A stretch of 64,000 nt of DNA from Microvirga arabica (lineage in GTDB: Bacteria > Pseudomonadota > Alphaproteobacteria > Rhizobiales > Beijerinckiaceae), in the NCBI RefSeq assembly GCF_016811235.1, contig NZ_JAFBID010000010.1:62001-126000 (forward strand), read 5' to 3'. The notes under the pieces are model-generated. The model made no database searches, was not told the origin of the DNA, and saw only the letters and a program-made list of their open reading frames with translations. A program made the translations under genes and the position numbers. Below are positions 44,320 to 54,708 of the stretch, in pieces. How positions within the stretch are numbered: position 1 is the first letter of the stretch; every line of letters starts with the position of its first letter.

Positions 44320-45113
44320 GGTCCTGGGAACAGCCGCGCGGTGCGACCGGACGTGTAATAGGCGATCAGGCCCGCCCATTCCTTGGTGCCGATGTCGAGA
44401 CGGCGTAGGCCTTCCGAGACGAAGGCAAAGGGGAGGTGTGTGCGTGATCCTCCGGACGTGCGGAAATCCACCGGGTAAGGTGTGACGAGAAATCCAACCT
44501 TCTCGAACACCCCGACGGCACGCGGCATGTGCCAGGCCGATGTCACCAGGAGCCAGCGCTCGCCCTCGCGGGGCTTTGCGAGCTCCTGCGAGTAAACGGC
44601 ATTCTCGGCGGTCGTCCGTGAGCGGTCCTCGATCAAAATGCGACTGGGGTCGATGCCGATGGTCTTGAAGTACGCGGCAATGATCGGCGCCTCCGCTGCG
44701 CCGTCACCAAAGACCGTGCCGCCGCCGCCCGAGATCAGGATGCGAGCGGCAGGATAGCGGTGGGCGAGCTGGATCGTGTCGAGCACGCGCTCTGCCGATT
44801 CATTGGAAACGATTTGGCCGCGTGTCTTCGAGTCAGATGCCTCGACAGCGCCGCCGAGCAGGATGATCCCGTCAACCGGTTCGCCATCATCACGAAACGC
44901 AGGAAACCGCTCTTCCAGCGGGAGCAGGATGTAGCTGGCAAGGGGCAGCAATCCCAAGGCAATGGTCGCCAGCGTAAAGACCAGACTCAGCCAGATGCCG
45001 AGATGGCGCAGCCGCTTGAACAGGCTCAGAACCAGCCCTAGCAGAATGAGGCTGAGCAGAAGATTGGATGGCGTGGTGAAGAACCACGCGATTTTCGAGA
45101 CGTAGTAGAACAC
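44286..45113 (-). CDS. YdcF/ElyC-family (DUF218) membrane protein
   Basis: 275 residues from the GTG at 45113 (AAGG upstream). Further upstream frame runs into a palindromic repeat and is rejected. Two N-terminal helices, then the DUF218 domain: GIILLGGAV, ARILISGGGG, EDRSRTTAENAVYS and VTSAWHMPRAVGVF. Members such as ElyC take part in envelope/peptidoglycan precursor homeostasis; exact role here unknown. Confidence 0.85.
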   Translation of the reverse strand: MFYYVSKIAWFFTTPSNLLLSLILLGLVLSLFKRLRHLGIWLSLVFTLATIALGLLPLASYILLPLEERFPAFRDDGEPVDGIILLGGAVEASDSKTRGQIVSNESAERVLDTIQLAHRYPAARILISGGGGTVFGDGAAEAPIIAAYFKTIGIDPSRILIEDRSRTTAENAVYSQELAKPREGERWLLVTSAWHMPRAVGVFEKVGFLVTPYPVDFRTSGGSRTHLPFAFVSEGLRRLDIGTKEWAGLIAYYTSGRTARLFPGPQDSAGGSASR

Positions 45114-45158
45114 CCGCCGACCTTGTTTTTTGAGGCTACCAGTATTCCCATTCAAAAC

Positions 45159-45258
45159 CTCATCCTGAGGAGCCGCTGTAAGCGGCGTCTCGAAGGAGCT
45201 TCCAGAGAGCACTGGATCCTCCTTCGAGACGCAGCCTCACGGCTGCTCCTCAGGATGA
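45159..45258. repeat. Inverted pair of CTCATCCTGAGGAGC repeats
   Basis: Two inverted copies (45159-45197 and 45220-45258) of a CCTCATCCTGAGGAGC...GCGTCTCGAAGGA element separated by 22 bases. Sequences of this kind are widespread intergenic repeats in Hyphomicrobiales. It fills the gap between the RraA-like gene end and the YdcF start. Confidence 0.85.
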
Positions 45259-45281
45259 AGGCTGTAGTTTTGGCGGAAGTC

Positions 45282-45986
45282 TTACGACTTGTTCAACTCG
45301 GCCTCGTAGCGAGCCTTGGTCTCGGCATTGGGCGGATACAGGCCGGGGAGGGGAACTCCTTTCTCCACCTCGCGCATGACCCACATCTCGTAGTGTTCCT
45401 GCGCCACAGCAGCCTTGGCGACCTCTTCCACCATAGCGGCCGCGATCACCACGACGCCGTCGCGGTCGGCGACGATCACGTCATCCGGGAACACTGCGAC
45501 GCCGCCGCAGCCGATGGGCTCCTGCCAGCCGACGAAGGTCAGACCCGCAACCGAGGGAGGGGCGGCCACGCCGGCACACCACACCGGAAGGTTCGTTCCC
45601 TCGACGCCAACCGCATCGCGCACCACGCCATCGGTCACGAGCGCCGCCACGCCGCGCTTCTTCATGCGGGCCGTGAGGATATCGCCGAACACGCCGGCAT
45701 CTGTGACGCCCATGGAATCGATCACCGCAATGCAGCCCTCCGGCATGTCCTCGATGGCCGCGCGGGTGGAGATGGGTGAGGCCCAGGATTCTGGCGTCGC
45801 TAGATCCTCGCGGGCCGGCACAAAGCGCAAGGTGAAGGCGCGGCCTACCATCTTCTCCGACGCGTGGAAGGCCGGCATCGGCCCCTTCATCCAGCACCGG
45901 CGGATGCCTTTTTTCAGCAGCACGGTGGTGAGCGTCGCGGTGGAGGCAGCCCGCAGGGCGTCGGCGATGGCTTTGTCGAGGGTCAT
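45282..45986 (-). CDS. RraA-family protein / class II aldolase-like
   Basis: 234 residues from the ATG at 45986 (AGGGAAGAA upstream). RraA-like core: IDSMGVTDAGVFGDILTARMKKRGVAALVTDGVVRD and DVIVADRDGVVVI. Some members are RNase E inhibitors and many are 4-hydroxy-4-methyl-2-oxoglutarate/oxaloacetate aldolases, with the D-x20-R-D motif; the GVVRD here supports metal-dependent lyase activity. Context does not settle the substrate. Confidence 0.83.
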   Translation of the reverse strand: MTLDKAIADALRAASTATLTTVLLKKGIRRCWMKGPMPAFHASEKMVGRAFTLRFVPAREDLATPESWASPISTRAAIEDMPEGCIAVIDSMGVTDAGVFGDILTARMKKRGVAALVTDGVVRDAVGVEGTNLPVWCAGVAAPPSVAGLTFVGWQEPIGCGGVAVFPDDVIVADRDGVVVIAAAMVEEVAKAAVAQEHYEMWVMREVEKGVPLPGLYPPNAETKARYEAELNKS

Positions 45987-46080
45987 GGGTTCTTCCCTGA
46001 TATGGATCAGGCTTTCATAGCGGCCGGGAGCCTGAAGCGCCACCGAAACGAGGCCTTCCCGGTCGCATTCCTGCCGTGCG

Positions 46081-46734
46081 TCAGTCGCGGTCCGGCGCAC
46101 CGAGCGGGAAGTATGGACGGTAAGGCCGGGCCTCATCGACCGCTCGGGCGAAAGAAGGCCGGGCCAGAAGCTTCCGGCGGTAGTCCCGGACGCGCGGATA
46201 CCTGTCACCCATCGGGTGCGCCCAGTCGGCATAGAACAGGGACGTGGCGGCGGCGCAATCGGCAAGGCTGAAGGCAGCACCATTGGCCCATTGGCGGTCC
46301 GCCAGCGTCCTGTCGAGCCAGCCATAAGCCTTGTCGAGCATGGCTCGCGCTTCGGTGACGCCATAAGGATCGCGATCCTGCTCCGGACGGAGCCTATCGA
46401 GGACGATCTTCTGCATCGGCGTGGCGATGTAGTTGTCAAAGAAGCGATCCATCAGCCGGATGTCGAGAGCGGCGCGCGGATCCTCCGGGATTAGACGCAC
46501 AGGTCCCGGATGATGGAGGTCCAAATGCTCGGTGATGATGCTGGCCTCCAGGATGGAGCGCTCCTCGTCGACCAGTACGGGAAACTTCTTGATGGGCCAG
46601 AGCGCCTCCAGTGCGGCACCGTTCTTCTGATCATCAAGTGTCAGATATTCGAAGGGTGTGTCGTTCTCATACAGCGCGATCAGCACCTTCTGGCAGTATG
46701 AGGAGAAGGGGTGGGCGTACAGCTTTAAGGTCAT
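46081..46734 (-). CDS. Glutathione S-transferase family protein
   Basis: 217 residues. Thioredoxin-like N-domain (YAHPFSSYCQKVLIALYE with Ser/Cys, KKFPVLVDEERSILEASIITEHL) and a helical C-domain ending with FSLADCAAATSLFYADW. Likely a cytosolic detoxification or isomerase-type GST. Same strand as the RraA-like gene 94 bases further on. Confidence 0.9.
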   Translation of the reverse strand: MTLKLYAHPFSSYCQKVLIALYENDTPFEYLTLDDQKNGAALEALWPIKKFPVLVDEERSILEASIITEHLDLHHPGPVRLIPEDPRAALDIRLMDRFFDNYIATPMQKIVLDRLRPEQDRDPYGVTEARAMLDKAYGWLDRTLADRQWANGAAFSLADCAAATSLFYADWAHPMGDRYPRVRDYRRKLLARPSFARAVDEARPYRPYFPLGAPDRD

Positions 46735-46877
46735 TGCCGTCTCGCGGGTGTGAATTCGTTCCTCACTGTAAACAGTCTTACAAACACGGAAAGGCCGTTA
46801 CATCCACGGCAAGGTCTCAACACAAACGGTCGGGACTGTGCCCGGCCGTTCTGGTGGAGTTTTGACTGCTGCCCCGA

Positions 46878-48050
46878 TCAGGCGGTCTTTGCGAACAGCT
46901 CGCGGCCGATCAGCATGCGGCGGATCTCGCTGGTGCCGGCGCCGATCTCGTAGAGCTTGGCGTCGCGCAGGAGGCGGCCGGTCGGGTAGTCGTTGATATA
47001 GCCGTTGCCACCCAGCAGCTGGATCGCATCGAGGGCCATCTTGGTGGCGTTCTCGGCCGCGTACAGGATCGCGCCGGCGGCATCCTCGCGGGTCGTCTCG
47101 CCCCGGTCGCAGGCCTTGGCGACCGCATAGACATAGGCCTTGGCCGCATTCATGGTCACATACATGTCGGCGACCTTGCCCTGCACGAGCTGGAACTCGC
47201 CGATGGCTTGGCCGAACTGCTTGCGCTCGTGAATGTAGGGCAACACCACGTCCATGCAGGCCTGCATGATGCCCGTGGAGCCCGCCGCCAGCACGGCGCG
47301 CTCGTAATCAAGGCCCGACATGAGCACGTTCACGCCCCGGCCGACCTGGCCGAGCACGTTCTCCTCCGGCACCTCGCAATCCTCGAACACTAGCTCACAG
47401 GTGTCCGAACCGCGCATGCCGAGCTTGTCGAGCTTCTGGTGCGTGGAAAAGCCCTTGAAACCCTTCTCGATCAGGAAGGCGGTCATGCCGCGCGGGCCAG
47501 CCTCCGGGTCGGTCTTGGCATAGACCACCAGGGTCTCGGCGATGGGCCCATTGGTGATCCACATCTTGTTGCCGTTGAGCACGTAACGGTCGCCGCGCTT
47601 GTCGGCGCGGGTGCGCATGGAGACCACGTCGGAGCCGGAGCCCGGCTCGGACATGGCGAGCGCGCCCACATGCTCGCCGGAGATCAGCTTCGGCAGGTAG
47701 CGGCGCTTCTGGTCCTCATTGCCATTGCGGCGGATCTGGTTCACGCAGAGGTTCGAATGCGCGCCGTAGGAGAGGCCGACCGAGGCCGAAGCGCGGGAGA
47801 TCTCCTCCATGGCGATCACGTGCTCGAGATAGCCGAGGCCCGCGCCGCCGTATTCCTCCTCGACCGTAATTCCGTGGACGCCGAGCTCGCCCAGCTGGGG
47901 CCAGAGGTCGCGCGGGAACTGATTGGTGCGGTCGATCTCCTCGGCGCGCGGCGCGATCTTCTCCTGGGCGAAGTTGGCGACGGTCTCGCGGATGGCGTCG
48001 GCGGTCTCGCCGAGATCGAAATTGAAGCCCTTGGCGGCGTTCGGCAGCAT
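46878..48050 (-). CDS. ivd: Isovaleryl-CoA dehydrogenase
   Basis: 390 residues, FAD-dependent acyl-CoA dehydrogenase. GGGAGGA precedes the ATG at 48050. Signatures are [28 protein letters not shown] and [19 protein letters not shown]. The catalytic glutamate lies in [12 protein letters not shown], the position characteristic of isovaleryl-CoA dehydrogenase rather than the C-terminal site of other family members. Oxidises isovaleryl-CoA in leucine breakdown; the carboxylase subunit for the next step is at 52.5 kb. Confidence 0.92.
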   Translation of the reverse strand: MLPNAAKGFNFDLGETADAIRETVANFAQEKIAPRAEEIDRTNQFPRDLWPQLGELGVHGITVEEEYGGAGLGYLEHVIAMEEISRASASVGLSYGAHSNLCVNQIRRNGNEDQKRRYLPKLISGEHVGALAMSEPGSGSDVVSMRTRADKRGDRYVLNGNKMWITNGPIAETLVVYAKTDPEAGPRGMTAFLIEKGFKGFSTHQKLDKLGMRGSDTCELVFEDCEVPEENVLGQVGRGVNVLMSGLDYERAVLAAGSTGIMQACMDVVLPYIHERKQFGQAIGEFQLVQGKVADMYVTMNAAKAYVYAVAKACDRGETTREDAAGAILYAAENATKMALDAIQLLGGNGYINDYPTGRLLRDAKLYEIGAGTSEIRRMLIGRELFAKTA

Positions 48051-48214
48051 TGATTCCTCCCCGTTCCATTCGTGACCCGGCAGGGTACGCGATGGATGGT
48101 TTTTGTCGCGGACCATTTTGGTCAGCAATGCTGCCCTTATCAAGGCCGAGGCAGCAAGAAAAGTGCGGAGGCGTTGGACTCCGACCCGCCACTGGCCAGA
48201 GCCGACAAAGAAAC

Positions 48215-48240
48215 GGCTCCCGCACGGTCCGTGGGGAGCC
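48215..48240 (-). terminator. Hairpin downstream of the lysozyme gene
   Basis: GGCTCCC and GGGAGCC arms with inner CACG/CGTG pairing, then GTTTCTTTG on the minus strand. Placed 24 bases after the GH25 stop. Confidence 0.5.
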
Positions 48241-48263
48241 TGAACCTCAATCTCGCTGAGGGT

Positions 48264-49166
48264 TTACTCGTCGATGCTCGCCGTCTGCACCGCGTCCATG
48301 TCGCGGCAGATGCCCTGCGCCTTGAGGCGGTTGTGGTCGCGCGGGTCGCAGGCGCTGGCGACAAACATGCGCCACTGGTTGTCCGTGCCGTAGAAGGCGT
48401 TGCGGTCCACGTCGCCCTTCACGCCGGGCACCCGGCCCGTGGTGGTGAACTGCCAGAAGGTCCAGCGGCGGTTGTTGTAGCGCACGTGGGGCTCGGCCGC
48501 CGTGCTGCGGATCCAGTAGGGATAGTCGTTGAACTCGCCCTCCAGGATCTCCTTGTGGAAGGTGATGTCGGTGTAGATGATCGGCCGCTTGCCGGTATGG
48601 GCTTCCATCTCGCGCAGCATCAGGTCGATCATGGCGAGGGCCTGCTCGCGCGGAACCTTCTTCGGGCAGTTCACGGACTGGCCGTTCCACTCCACGTCGA
48701 GCACCGGCGGGAGGGCGTCCGGCTCTGCCGGCACGTTCCTCTTGAACCAGGCCGCCTGCTCGTGAGCCGGGCGGCACCAGTAGACGAAATGATAGGCGCC
48801 GCGCGGGACACCCGCTCGCCTGGCCGCCTGCCAGTTCTCGTGAAACTTGCTGTCGAGGTGGTCGCCGCCCTCGGTCGCCTTGATGAAGGCGAACTTCGTG
48901 CCGGCTCGGCGCAGCGACGCCCAGTCCACATCGCCCTGCCATTTCGAGATGTCGACGCCGTGGATCGGCAGCCGGTGAGCGGTAGCGACGCCGTCATGGG
49001 GCCGGGCGTCGCTCTTGGCCGGGTAGCGGCTGGACGACGACGGTGCGATGGCGCAGGAGGCGAGCCCAAGGGCTACAGCTGCGAGGGCGCTGAACCGGGC
49101 GATCTGAGCGAACGTCGTCAGGCCAGAGTTCTTGGAACGGCTGGGGGAGCGGCGGCGAGTCTTCAT
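48264..49166 (-). CDS. GH25-family lysozyme-like lipoprotein
   Basis: 300 residues from the ATG at 49166. Lipobox LGLASC; then the GH25 barrel with catalytic Asp in IHGVDISKWQGDVDW, PPVLDVEWNGQ and IIYTDITFHKE, ending with WRWTFWQFTTTG-like sequence (NRRWTFWQFTTTGRV). Family cleaves peptidoglycan; the lipid anchor suggests the periplasmic face of inner or outer membrane. Confidence 0.9.
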   Translation of the reverse strand: MKTRRRSPSRSKNSGLTTFAQIARFSALAAVALGLASCAIAPSSSSRYPAKSDARPHDGVATAHRLPIHGVDISKWQGDVDWASLRRAGTKFAFIKATEGGDHLDSKFHENWQAARRAGVPRGAYHFVYWCRPAHEQAAWFKRNVPAEPDALPPVLDVEWNGQSVNCPKKVPREQALAMIDLMLREMEAHTGKRPIIYTDITFHKEILEGEFNDYPYWIRSTAAEPHVRYNNRRWTFWQFTTTGRVPGVKGDVDRNAFYGTDNQWRMFVASACDPRDHNRLKAQGICRDMDAVQTASIDE

Positions 49167-49256
49167 CGGTTCAACTGTATTGTACGCGGGACTGGACCGC
49201 ACCAGGGATGACGCAAGAGCGTTAACAGGCCCTTACGACACAGGCGCGAAACAAGC

Positions 49257-50681
49257 TTACAGATTAAACCAGGCGGTCGCGATGCCTAAAAAGGCGAAGA
49301 AGCCGACGATGTCCGTGATGCTGGTGACGAAGGGGCCGGATGAGACGGCCGGATCGACGCCCATCCGGTTGAGGGTAAGAGGCACGAAGATGCCGCCAAG
49401 CGCCGCAAAGAACAGGACTGTGATGAGGGCGAGGCCGATCACGAGGCCCAGTTCAGGCGATTCGAACCAGAGCCCGGCCAGGACACCCATGATGACGGCA
49501 AAGGCCATGCCGTTGAGCAGGCCGACGGCCCCCTCGCGGCGGATGATGCGCCAGGCATTGGAGCGCCCAAGCTCCCGGGTGGCCAGCGCCCGGACCGCCA
49601 CCGTCATGGTCTGCGTGCCCGCATTGCCTCCCATGGAGGCTACGATGGGCATGAGGATGGCGAGCGCGACCATCTTTTCCAGCGAGCCCTCAAAGAGCCG
49701 GATGATGCTGGAGGCGACCAGAGCGGTGCACATGTTGGCGAACAGCCAGGGGAAGCGGCTTCTCTGGATGTAGAGAACCGTATCGGAGAGCTCTTCGTCC
49801 GATTTCACGCCGCCGAGCTGCTTGATGTCGGCATCGGCCTCTTCCTCCAGCACGTCCACGATGTCGTCGACCAGGATGGTGCCGACAAGCCGGCCGCCTT
49901 CATCGACCACAGCGGCGGAGACGAGATTGTAGCGCTCGAACAGGCGCGCCACCTCTTCCTGGTGCTGCGTGGCCTCCACCCGGTCCGGCTCGTCGTTCAT
50001 GATCTCCTGGATCGTGACCGGGCGCTTGGAGCGCAGGAGCTTGTCCAGGGGCACCGCGCCGAGCAGGTGGGCCGCTGGGTCGATGACGAAGATCTCGTAG
50101 AAGGTCTCCGGCAGATCCTCCGTCTCGCGCATGAAGTCGATCGTCTGCCCCACCGTCCAGAAGGGCGGCACGGCGATGAACTCGGTCTGCATGCGCCGGC
50201 CGGCGCTGTCTTCCGGGTAGTCGAGGGAGCGCTGGAGCGCCACGCGCTCGATGGCGGGAAGCTGGTCGAGAACCTCAGCCTGCTCGTCTTCCGGCAGGCT
50301 TTCGAGAATGGTGATGGCGTCGTCGGAATCGAGCTCGCGCACGCCCTCTGCGACTGTTGCGGTCTCGAGTTCCTCAAGGATCTCCTCGCGGACGGCCTCG
50401 TCCACCTCGGTCAGTGCCGCGAAATCGAAGGAGGAGCCGAGAAGCTCGATCAGGCGGTGGCGGTGCTCGGGCGCCAGCGCCTCAAGCAGATCGCCCATCT
50501 CGGATTCGTGGAAGTCCTCGACAAGCCGCTGCAGGAGATCGGCATCCGAGGCGTCGATAGCATCGGCCGCGGCCGCCAGGAACTCGGGATTGAGCTCGCC
50601 TTCCTCGTCCCGGAACGCCGGCGTGACCGGATCGGACCCATCGGGGTTCGGAAGCAGCGTCTTGTCGTCGACTTCCTGCAT
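49257..50681 (-). CDS. mgtE: MgtE-family magnesium transporter
   Basis: 474 residues: N-terminal helical MgtE_N domain (LEELETATVAEGVRELDSDDA), paired CBS domains (about 150-270; VPPFWTVGQTIDFMRE and IMNDEPDRVEATQHQEEVARLFERYNL) and five C-terminal helices including the pore-forming GGNAGTQTMTVAVRALA. Magnesium-gated uptake channel in the inner membrane. Confidence 0.94.
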   Translation of the reverse strand: MQEVDDKTLLPNPDGSDPVTPAFRDEEGELNPEFLAAAADAIDASDADLLQRLVEDFHESEMGDLLEALAPEHRHRLIELLGSSFDFAALTEVDEAVREEILEELETATVAEGVRELDSDDAITILESLPEDEQAEVLDQLPAIERVALQRSLDYPEDSAGRRMQTEFIAVPPFWTVGQTIDFMRETEDLPETFYEIFVIDPAAHLLGAVPLDKLLRSKRPVTIQEIMNDEPDRVEATQHQEEVARLFERYNLVSAAVVDEGGRLVGTILVDDIVDVLEEEADADIKQLGGVKSDEELSDTVLYIQRSRFPWLFANMCTALVASSIIRLFEGSLEKMVALAILMPIVASMGGNAGTQTMTVAVRALATRELGRSNAWRIIRREGAVGLLNGMAFAVIMGVLAGLWFESPELGLVIGLALITVLFFAALGGIFVPLTLNRMGVDPAVSSGPFVTSITDIVGFFAFLGIATAWFNL

Positions 50682-50813
50682 GAGCCGTCCTCGGAAGGTG
50701 GGTTGCCGGCCTTTTAGGTGCCTGCGCCAGCCAGCGCAATGCGCCCAAAGGCTTTCTCGGAGAATCGCTTGTCGGCCACTCCTGCCTCGAGAGCCGGAGC
50801 GGCTGAGGTCAAC

Positions 50814-50839
50814 AAAAAAGGCCCCGGTGAGGGGCCTTT
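50814..50839 (-). terminator. Intrinsic terminator of the tRNA-Leu gene
   Basis: On the minus strand AAAGGCCCC/GGGGCCTTT arms with a 5-base loop are followed by a run of T residues. It lies 30 bases beyond the 3' end of the tRNA. Confidence 0.85.
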
Positions 50840-50868
50840 ATGTTTTCAGCACGAGATGTGCTGAAAGT

Positions 50869-50953
50869 TGGTGCGGTCAAGAGGACTCGAACCTCCACGG
50901 GTCTCCCCGCTACCACCTCAAGGTAGTGCGTCTACCAATTCCGCCATGACCGC
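50869..50953 (-). tRNA. tRNA-Leu (anticodon GAG)
   Basis: 85 nt reading from 50953 down to 50869. Acceptor stem GCGGTCA/TGACCGC, D arm GGCGGAATTGGTAGACGC, anticodon arm CTACC-TTGAGGT-GGTAG giving anticodon GAG, a long variable arm typical of tRNA-Leu, T arm GGAGGTTCGAGTCCTC, and an encoded CCA end. It decodes CUC and CUU. Confidence 0.95.
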
Positions 50954-51208
50954 GAACTCGGTTCCAGGAAAGGTTTTCCTGAAGAGGTGGTCGCTCTAGC
51001 AGAACGATCGGACCGCTGCAACCCCTTCCGTGGAGCTTGCGTCGATTGCGCCGTACGAATGCCCCGGCTGACGGCTTGGGGGATAGGCGATAAGCCCCTG
51101 GAGCCACTATATAAGCGCACAATCCCCGGGAGTGCAGGAGCTGCTCTGCGCACTCTCAAAGTCCAGGGCGTCTGCCGTTCTGGATCCTGCAGCATTCAAG
51201 GTGAATCG

Positions 51209-51943
51209 GTGTCGAACCTGCGAGACAGCTTGGCCCTTCAGTTCCACGCCGAGAGCGGTTCCGAGCCGGTGGAATGGGCCATCACGGACAGCCTCGTCGG
51301 CTACGACGAGGCTGTTGCCTTCATGGAGGCCAGGGCCGAGGCGATTGCGGCGGGCCAAGCTCGCGAGTTAGTCTGGCTTCTGGAGCATCCGCCGCTCTAC
51401 ACCGCCGGCACTTCGGCCGATGCCGCTGATCTTGTGGATCCCGACCGCTTTCCGGTGCACCAGACGGGCCGGGGAGGGCAGTACACCTATCACGGCCCAG
51501 GCCAGCGGGTCGCCTATGTGATGCTCGACCTCAAGCGCCGTGCGCCGGACCTGCGTCGTTACGTGGTCGCCCTGGAGGCCTGGATCATTGCGACGTTGGA
51601 TGATTTCAACGTTCGCGGCGAACGGCGGGAGGATCGGGTGGGGGTCTGGGTGCGCCGGCCGGACAGGGGCGACGGTGCCGAGGACAAGATCGCCGCCATC
51701 GGCATTCGGGTGCGCCGCTGGGCCACTTTCCACGGCATCAGCCTGAACGTGGAGCCGGATCTATCCCATTTCTCGGGCATCGTTCCCTGCGGCGTCACCG
51801 AGCACGGGGTCACGAGCCTCGTCGATCTCGGCATTCCTGTTACCCTGCCGGAGGTCGATGCGGTCATGCGAAAGGCCTTCGAGGAGATCTTCGGGCCGAC
51901 CCTCCGGGTGGAGGCACCGTTGCTCCCGAGCCACGCCGCCTAG
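51209..51943 (+). CDS. lipB: Octanoyl-ACP:protein N-octanoyltransferase
   Basis: 244 residues from a GTG with AAGGTGA upstream; the longer frame enters the tRNA leader and is rejected. Active-site K160 in [11 protein letters not shown] and C194 in GIVPCGV, with the substrate loop [14 protein letters not shown]. Transfers octanoate from acyl carrier protein to lipoyl domains, the first step of lipoate synthesis. Confidence 0.95.
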   Translation: MSNLRDSLALQFHAESGSEPVEWAITDSLVGYDEAVAFMEARAEAIAAGQARELVWLLEHPPLYTAGTSADAADLVDPDRFPVHQTGRGGQYTYHGPGQRVAYVMLDLKRRAPDLRRYVVALEAWIIATLDDFNVRGERREDRVGVWVRRPDRGDGAEDKIAAIGIRVRRWATFHGISLNVEPDLSHFSGIVPCGVTEHGVTSLVDLGIPVTLPEVDAVMRKAFEEIFGPTLRVEAPLLPSHAA

Positions 51944-52032
51944 GATTTTGGCCTCAGATATGGCAAGGCTTCTCCTCAACCCGCCTTCATGCTCTAAGCT
52001 GGGGCAAACGGCTGATCATTGGCGGAACTTTC

Positions 52033-52410
52033 ATGCAACGTGCCCTCCTTGCCTCCCTCATCGCCCTGGCCGCTTCGGCCTGTGCCTACCGGCCTGAGCC
52101 GACGGAACTCGTGAAGATCGTCGATTCGCCGGTGGATGTGCGTGCCTGCACGCGGTTGGGCGAGGTAAGCCCGGTCACCCCGACGACGCCCGGAACCCAC
52201 GCGCAGGTCAATGTCGGCTTCGGCGTGACCCTCGGCCGGTCCACCTTCGGCCGTGCCACCGACGATATGCTGCAGGCGGCCGTCGCCCTTGGCGCAACCC
52301 ATCTCTACCTGCAGCAGGTCTCGCAGGATTGGTCGCTCGTGCGCGGCATCGCCTATCGCTGCGGATCGGGCGTCATTCGGCGGGAAGCTGTCATTCAGGC
52401 CAAGGGCTGA
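52033..52410 (+). CDS. Small lipoprotein (DUF4156-like)
   Basis: 125 residues, signal ending LAASAC, with two further cysteines (RACTRLG and YRCGSG) and a glycine/threonine-rich centre. The layout, DDMLQAAVALGATHLYLQQ followed by G.AYRC, resembles DUF4156/RcsF-like envelope lipoproteins. Function unproven. Confidence 0.75.
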   Translation: MQRALLASLIALAASACAYRPEPTELVKIVDSPVDVRACTRLGEVSPVTPTTPGTHAQVNVGFGVTLGRSTFGRATDDMLQAAVALGATHLYLQQVSQDWSLVRGIAYRCGSGVIRREAVIQAKG

Positions 52411-52520
52411 GCCTGAACCTCCCAAATCCCAGTTGCGCAAGCTCCCCGGTTCTAGCTACTGAGCGGTAAAGCCCTGCGGCCTCAGCCGTGCAGGAACCAA
52501 GAACCAGGGAGACCGACGCC

Positions 52521-54128
52521 GTGCCCGTCATTGCAACCTCTGCCGACCTGACCTCGGACGCCGCGCGAGAAAACCGCGCCGCCTGGGCCGAGCTTGCCCT
52601 GGATCTCCAGGCCAAGCGGCAGGCTGTGTCGGACGGCGGTCCGGCCAAGGCTCGGGAGCGGCACCTCGCCCGCGGCAAGCTGCTGCCGCGCGAGCGCGTG
52701 ATGCGCCTGCTCGATCCCGGCGCGCCGTTCCTGGAACTCGGCTCCCTCGCAGCTCATGGCATGTATGAGGACGCGATCCACGGCGCCGGCATCATCACGG
52801 GCATCGGCCGGGTCGAAGGTCGCGAGGTCATGATCGTCTGCAACGATTCGACCATCAAGGGCGGCACCTACTACCCGATGACGGTGAAGAAGCATCTGCG
52901 CGCCCAGGAAGTGGCGCGGGAGAACCGTCTGCCCTGCATCTATCTCGTGGATTCTGGCGGCGCGAACCTGCCGCACCAGACGGAGGTCTTCCCCGACCGG
53001 GAGCATTTCGGCCGCATCTTCTATAACCAGGCGACGCTGTCCTCCTTGGGCATCCCGCAGATCGCCTGCGTCATGGGCTCCTGCACGGCCGGCGGCGCCT
53101 ATGTGCCGGCCATGTCCGACGAGACAGTCATCGTGCGCCGTCAGGGCACCATCTTCCTCGGTGGACCGCCCTTGGTGAAAGCGGCCACGGGCGAGGTGGT
53201 ATCAGCGGAGGACCTCGGCGGCGCCGACGTGCATGCCCGCCAGTCGGGTGTGGCGGATCATTACGCCACCGACGACGTCCATGCGCTCGCCATCGTGCGC
53301 CGCATCGTCCGCACGCTGAACACCCGAAAGCACATCGACATCGATATCGCCGAGCCGGTGGAGCCGAAATATGCCATCGACGATCTCGACGCGATCGTGC
53401 CGACCGATCTCAAGAAGCAGTACGACATCCGCGAGGTGATCGCCCGTCTCGTCGACGGCTCAGAATTCGACGAGTTCAAGCGCCTCTATGGCACCACTCT
53501 GGTGACGGGCTTCGCCCGGCTCTGGGGCATGCCGGTGGGCATCATCGCCAACAACGGCATCCTGTTCTCGGAGAGCGCCCAGAAGGGCGCACATTTCATT
53601 GAGCTGTCCTGCCAGCGGCGCATCCCGCTCCTGTTCCTGCAGAACATCTCCGGCTTCATGGTCGGCCGGCAATACGAGGCGGGCGGCATCGCCAAGGACG
53701 GGGCCAAACTCGTCACCGCCGTGGCCTGCGCCCAGGTGCCGAAGATCACCCTGCTGGTCGGCGGCTCCTTCGGCGCCGGAAATTACGGGATGTGCGGGCG
53801 CGCCTATTCCCCGCGCTTCCTCTTCACCTGGCCGAACTCCCGCATCTCCGTCATGGGCGGCGAGCAGGCGGCGAGCGTTCTTGCCACCGTGCGGCGCGAC
53901 AACATCGAGGCGGAAGGCAAATCCTGGAGTACCGACGAGGAGGAGGCCTTCAAGGCCCCGATCCGCAACAAGTACGAGGAAGAGGGTTCTCCGTACTATG
54001 CCACGGCGCGCCTGTGGGATGACGGCGTCATCCTGCCGTCGGAAACCCGCCGCGTGCTGGCCCTGGCCTTCTCGGCAGCCCTGAACGCGCCTGTCCCGGA
54101 GACCAAGTTCGGCGTGTTCAGGATGTAA
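52521..54128 (+). CDS. mccB: Methylcrotonyl-CoA carboxylase beta subunit
   Basis: 535 residues from a GTG with AGGGAG upstream, the usual length. Carboxyltransferase domains with [38 protein letters not shown] and [26 protein letters not shown] match MccB closely. Carboxylates 3-methylcrotonyl-CoA in leucine breakdown together with a biotin-carrying alpha subunit, which is not in the window; the gene normally next to it has been replaced here by a lipoprotein gene. Confidence 0.92.
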   Translation: MPVIATSADLTSDAARENRAAWAELALDLQAKRQAVSDGGPAKARERHLARGKLLPRERVMRLLDPGAPFLELGSLAAHGMYEDAIHGAGIITGIGRVEGREVMIVCNDSTIKGGTYYPMTVKKHLRAQEVARENRLPCIYLVDSGGANLPHQTEVFPDREHFGRIFYNQATLSSLGIPQIACVMGSCTAGGAYVPAMSDETVIVRRQGTIFLGGPPLVKAATGEVVSAEDLGGADVHARQSGVADHYATDDVHALAIVRRIVRTLNTRKHIDIDIAEPVEPKYAIDDLDAIVPTDLKKQYDIREVIARLVDGSEFDEFKRLYGTTLVTGFARLWGMPVGIIANNGILFSESAQKGAHFIELSCQRRIPLLFLQNISGFMVGRQYEAGGIAKDGAKLVTAVACAQVPKITLLVGGSFGAGNYGMCGRAYSPRFLFTWPNSRISVMGGEQAASVLATVRRDNIEAEGKSWSTDEEEAFKAPIRNKYEEEGSPYYATARLWDDGVILPSETRRVLALAFSAALNAPVPETKFGVFRM

Positions 54129-54155
54129 AAGGGAGGCCCTGCTGTAGGGCGTCGG

Positions 54156-54584
54156 CTACTCGGCCGCGGCGGTCGTACGTTTGCGCGGTTTGGCAGCATG
54201 CGCGCCGACTCGGCTACGTGCCTTTATCTCCTCGGCCTCGGCTATGGTTTTCTGAACCTCTTCATCGACCCAGCGGTACTTCTCTTCGAGTTCCCGCTGG
54301 TGCTGCGCCTTCATGATGGGTTCGGCAAGGTCGGTGACACCGATGGGATCGAAGAAGCTCATGACGCCAAGAGCCGTTGCCTGAGAACTCTGCCGCTCCC
54401 GAGTGGCCTGCGCATCGGCCAAGGCCGTGCGCACACCAGAGCCCATGCTGTCTGAAGCCACCGCGGGATCAGCCGCCACGGCGCCCGGCTCCACGGCCGG
54501 AGGAGAGGCTGTCGTCTGGTTGCAGGCTGTCAGAAGCGGAAGCACTGCAAGAAGGCCCAAGGAGGGAAGACGGGAAAGCATCAT
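54156..54584 (-). CDS. Lipoprotein of unknown function, paralogue A
   Basis: 142 residues with lipobox LLTAC. The middle carries GSGVRTALADA, then SFFDPIGVTDLAEPIM, and a charged coiled-coil-like end QRELEEKYRWVDEEVQKTIAEAEEI with a basic tail. The same pattern recurs in the next gene, so they are tandem paralogues. No known family. Confidence 0.75.
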   Translation of the reverse strand: MMLSRLPSLGLLAVLPLLTACNQTTASPPAVEPGAVAADPAVASDSMGSGVRTALADAQATRERQSSQATALGVMSFFDPIGVTDLAEPIMKAQHQRELEEKYRWVDEEVQKTIAEAEEIKARSRVGAHAAKPRKRTTAAAE

Positions 54585-54708
54585 GGATGTGCCCCAAGGT
54601 TAACGGCATCATCTACTTAGCACCTGGCTAACCTATGGGAGCTCTCTGAACGAAGGGTCTCCTAGCAGCATTGTCATGGATCACGCCCAGGCATGCTGGC
54701 AGAAATGC

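Noticed and set aside
45987..46439. N-terminal extension of the RraA-like frame
   Set aside because: Overlaps the GST gene out of frame; a good ribosome site supports the start at 45986.
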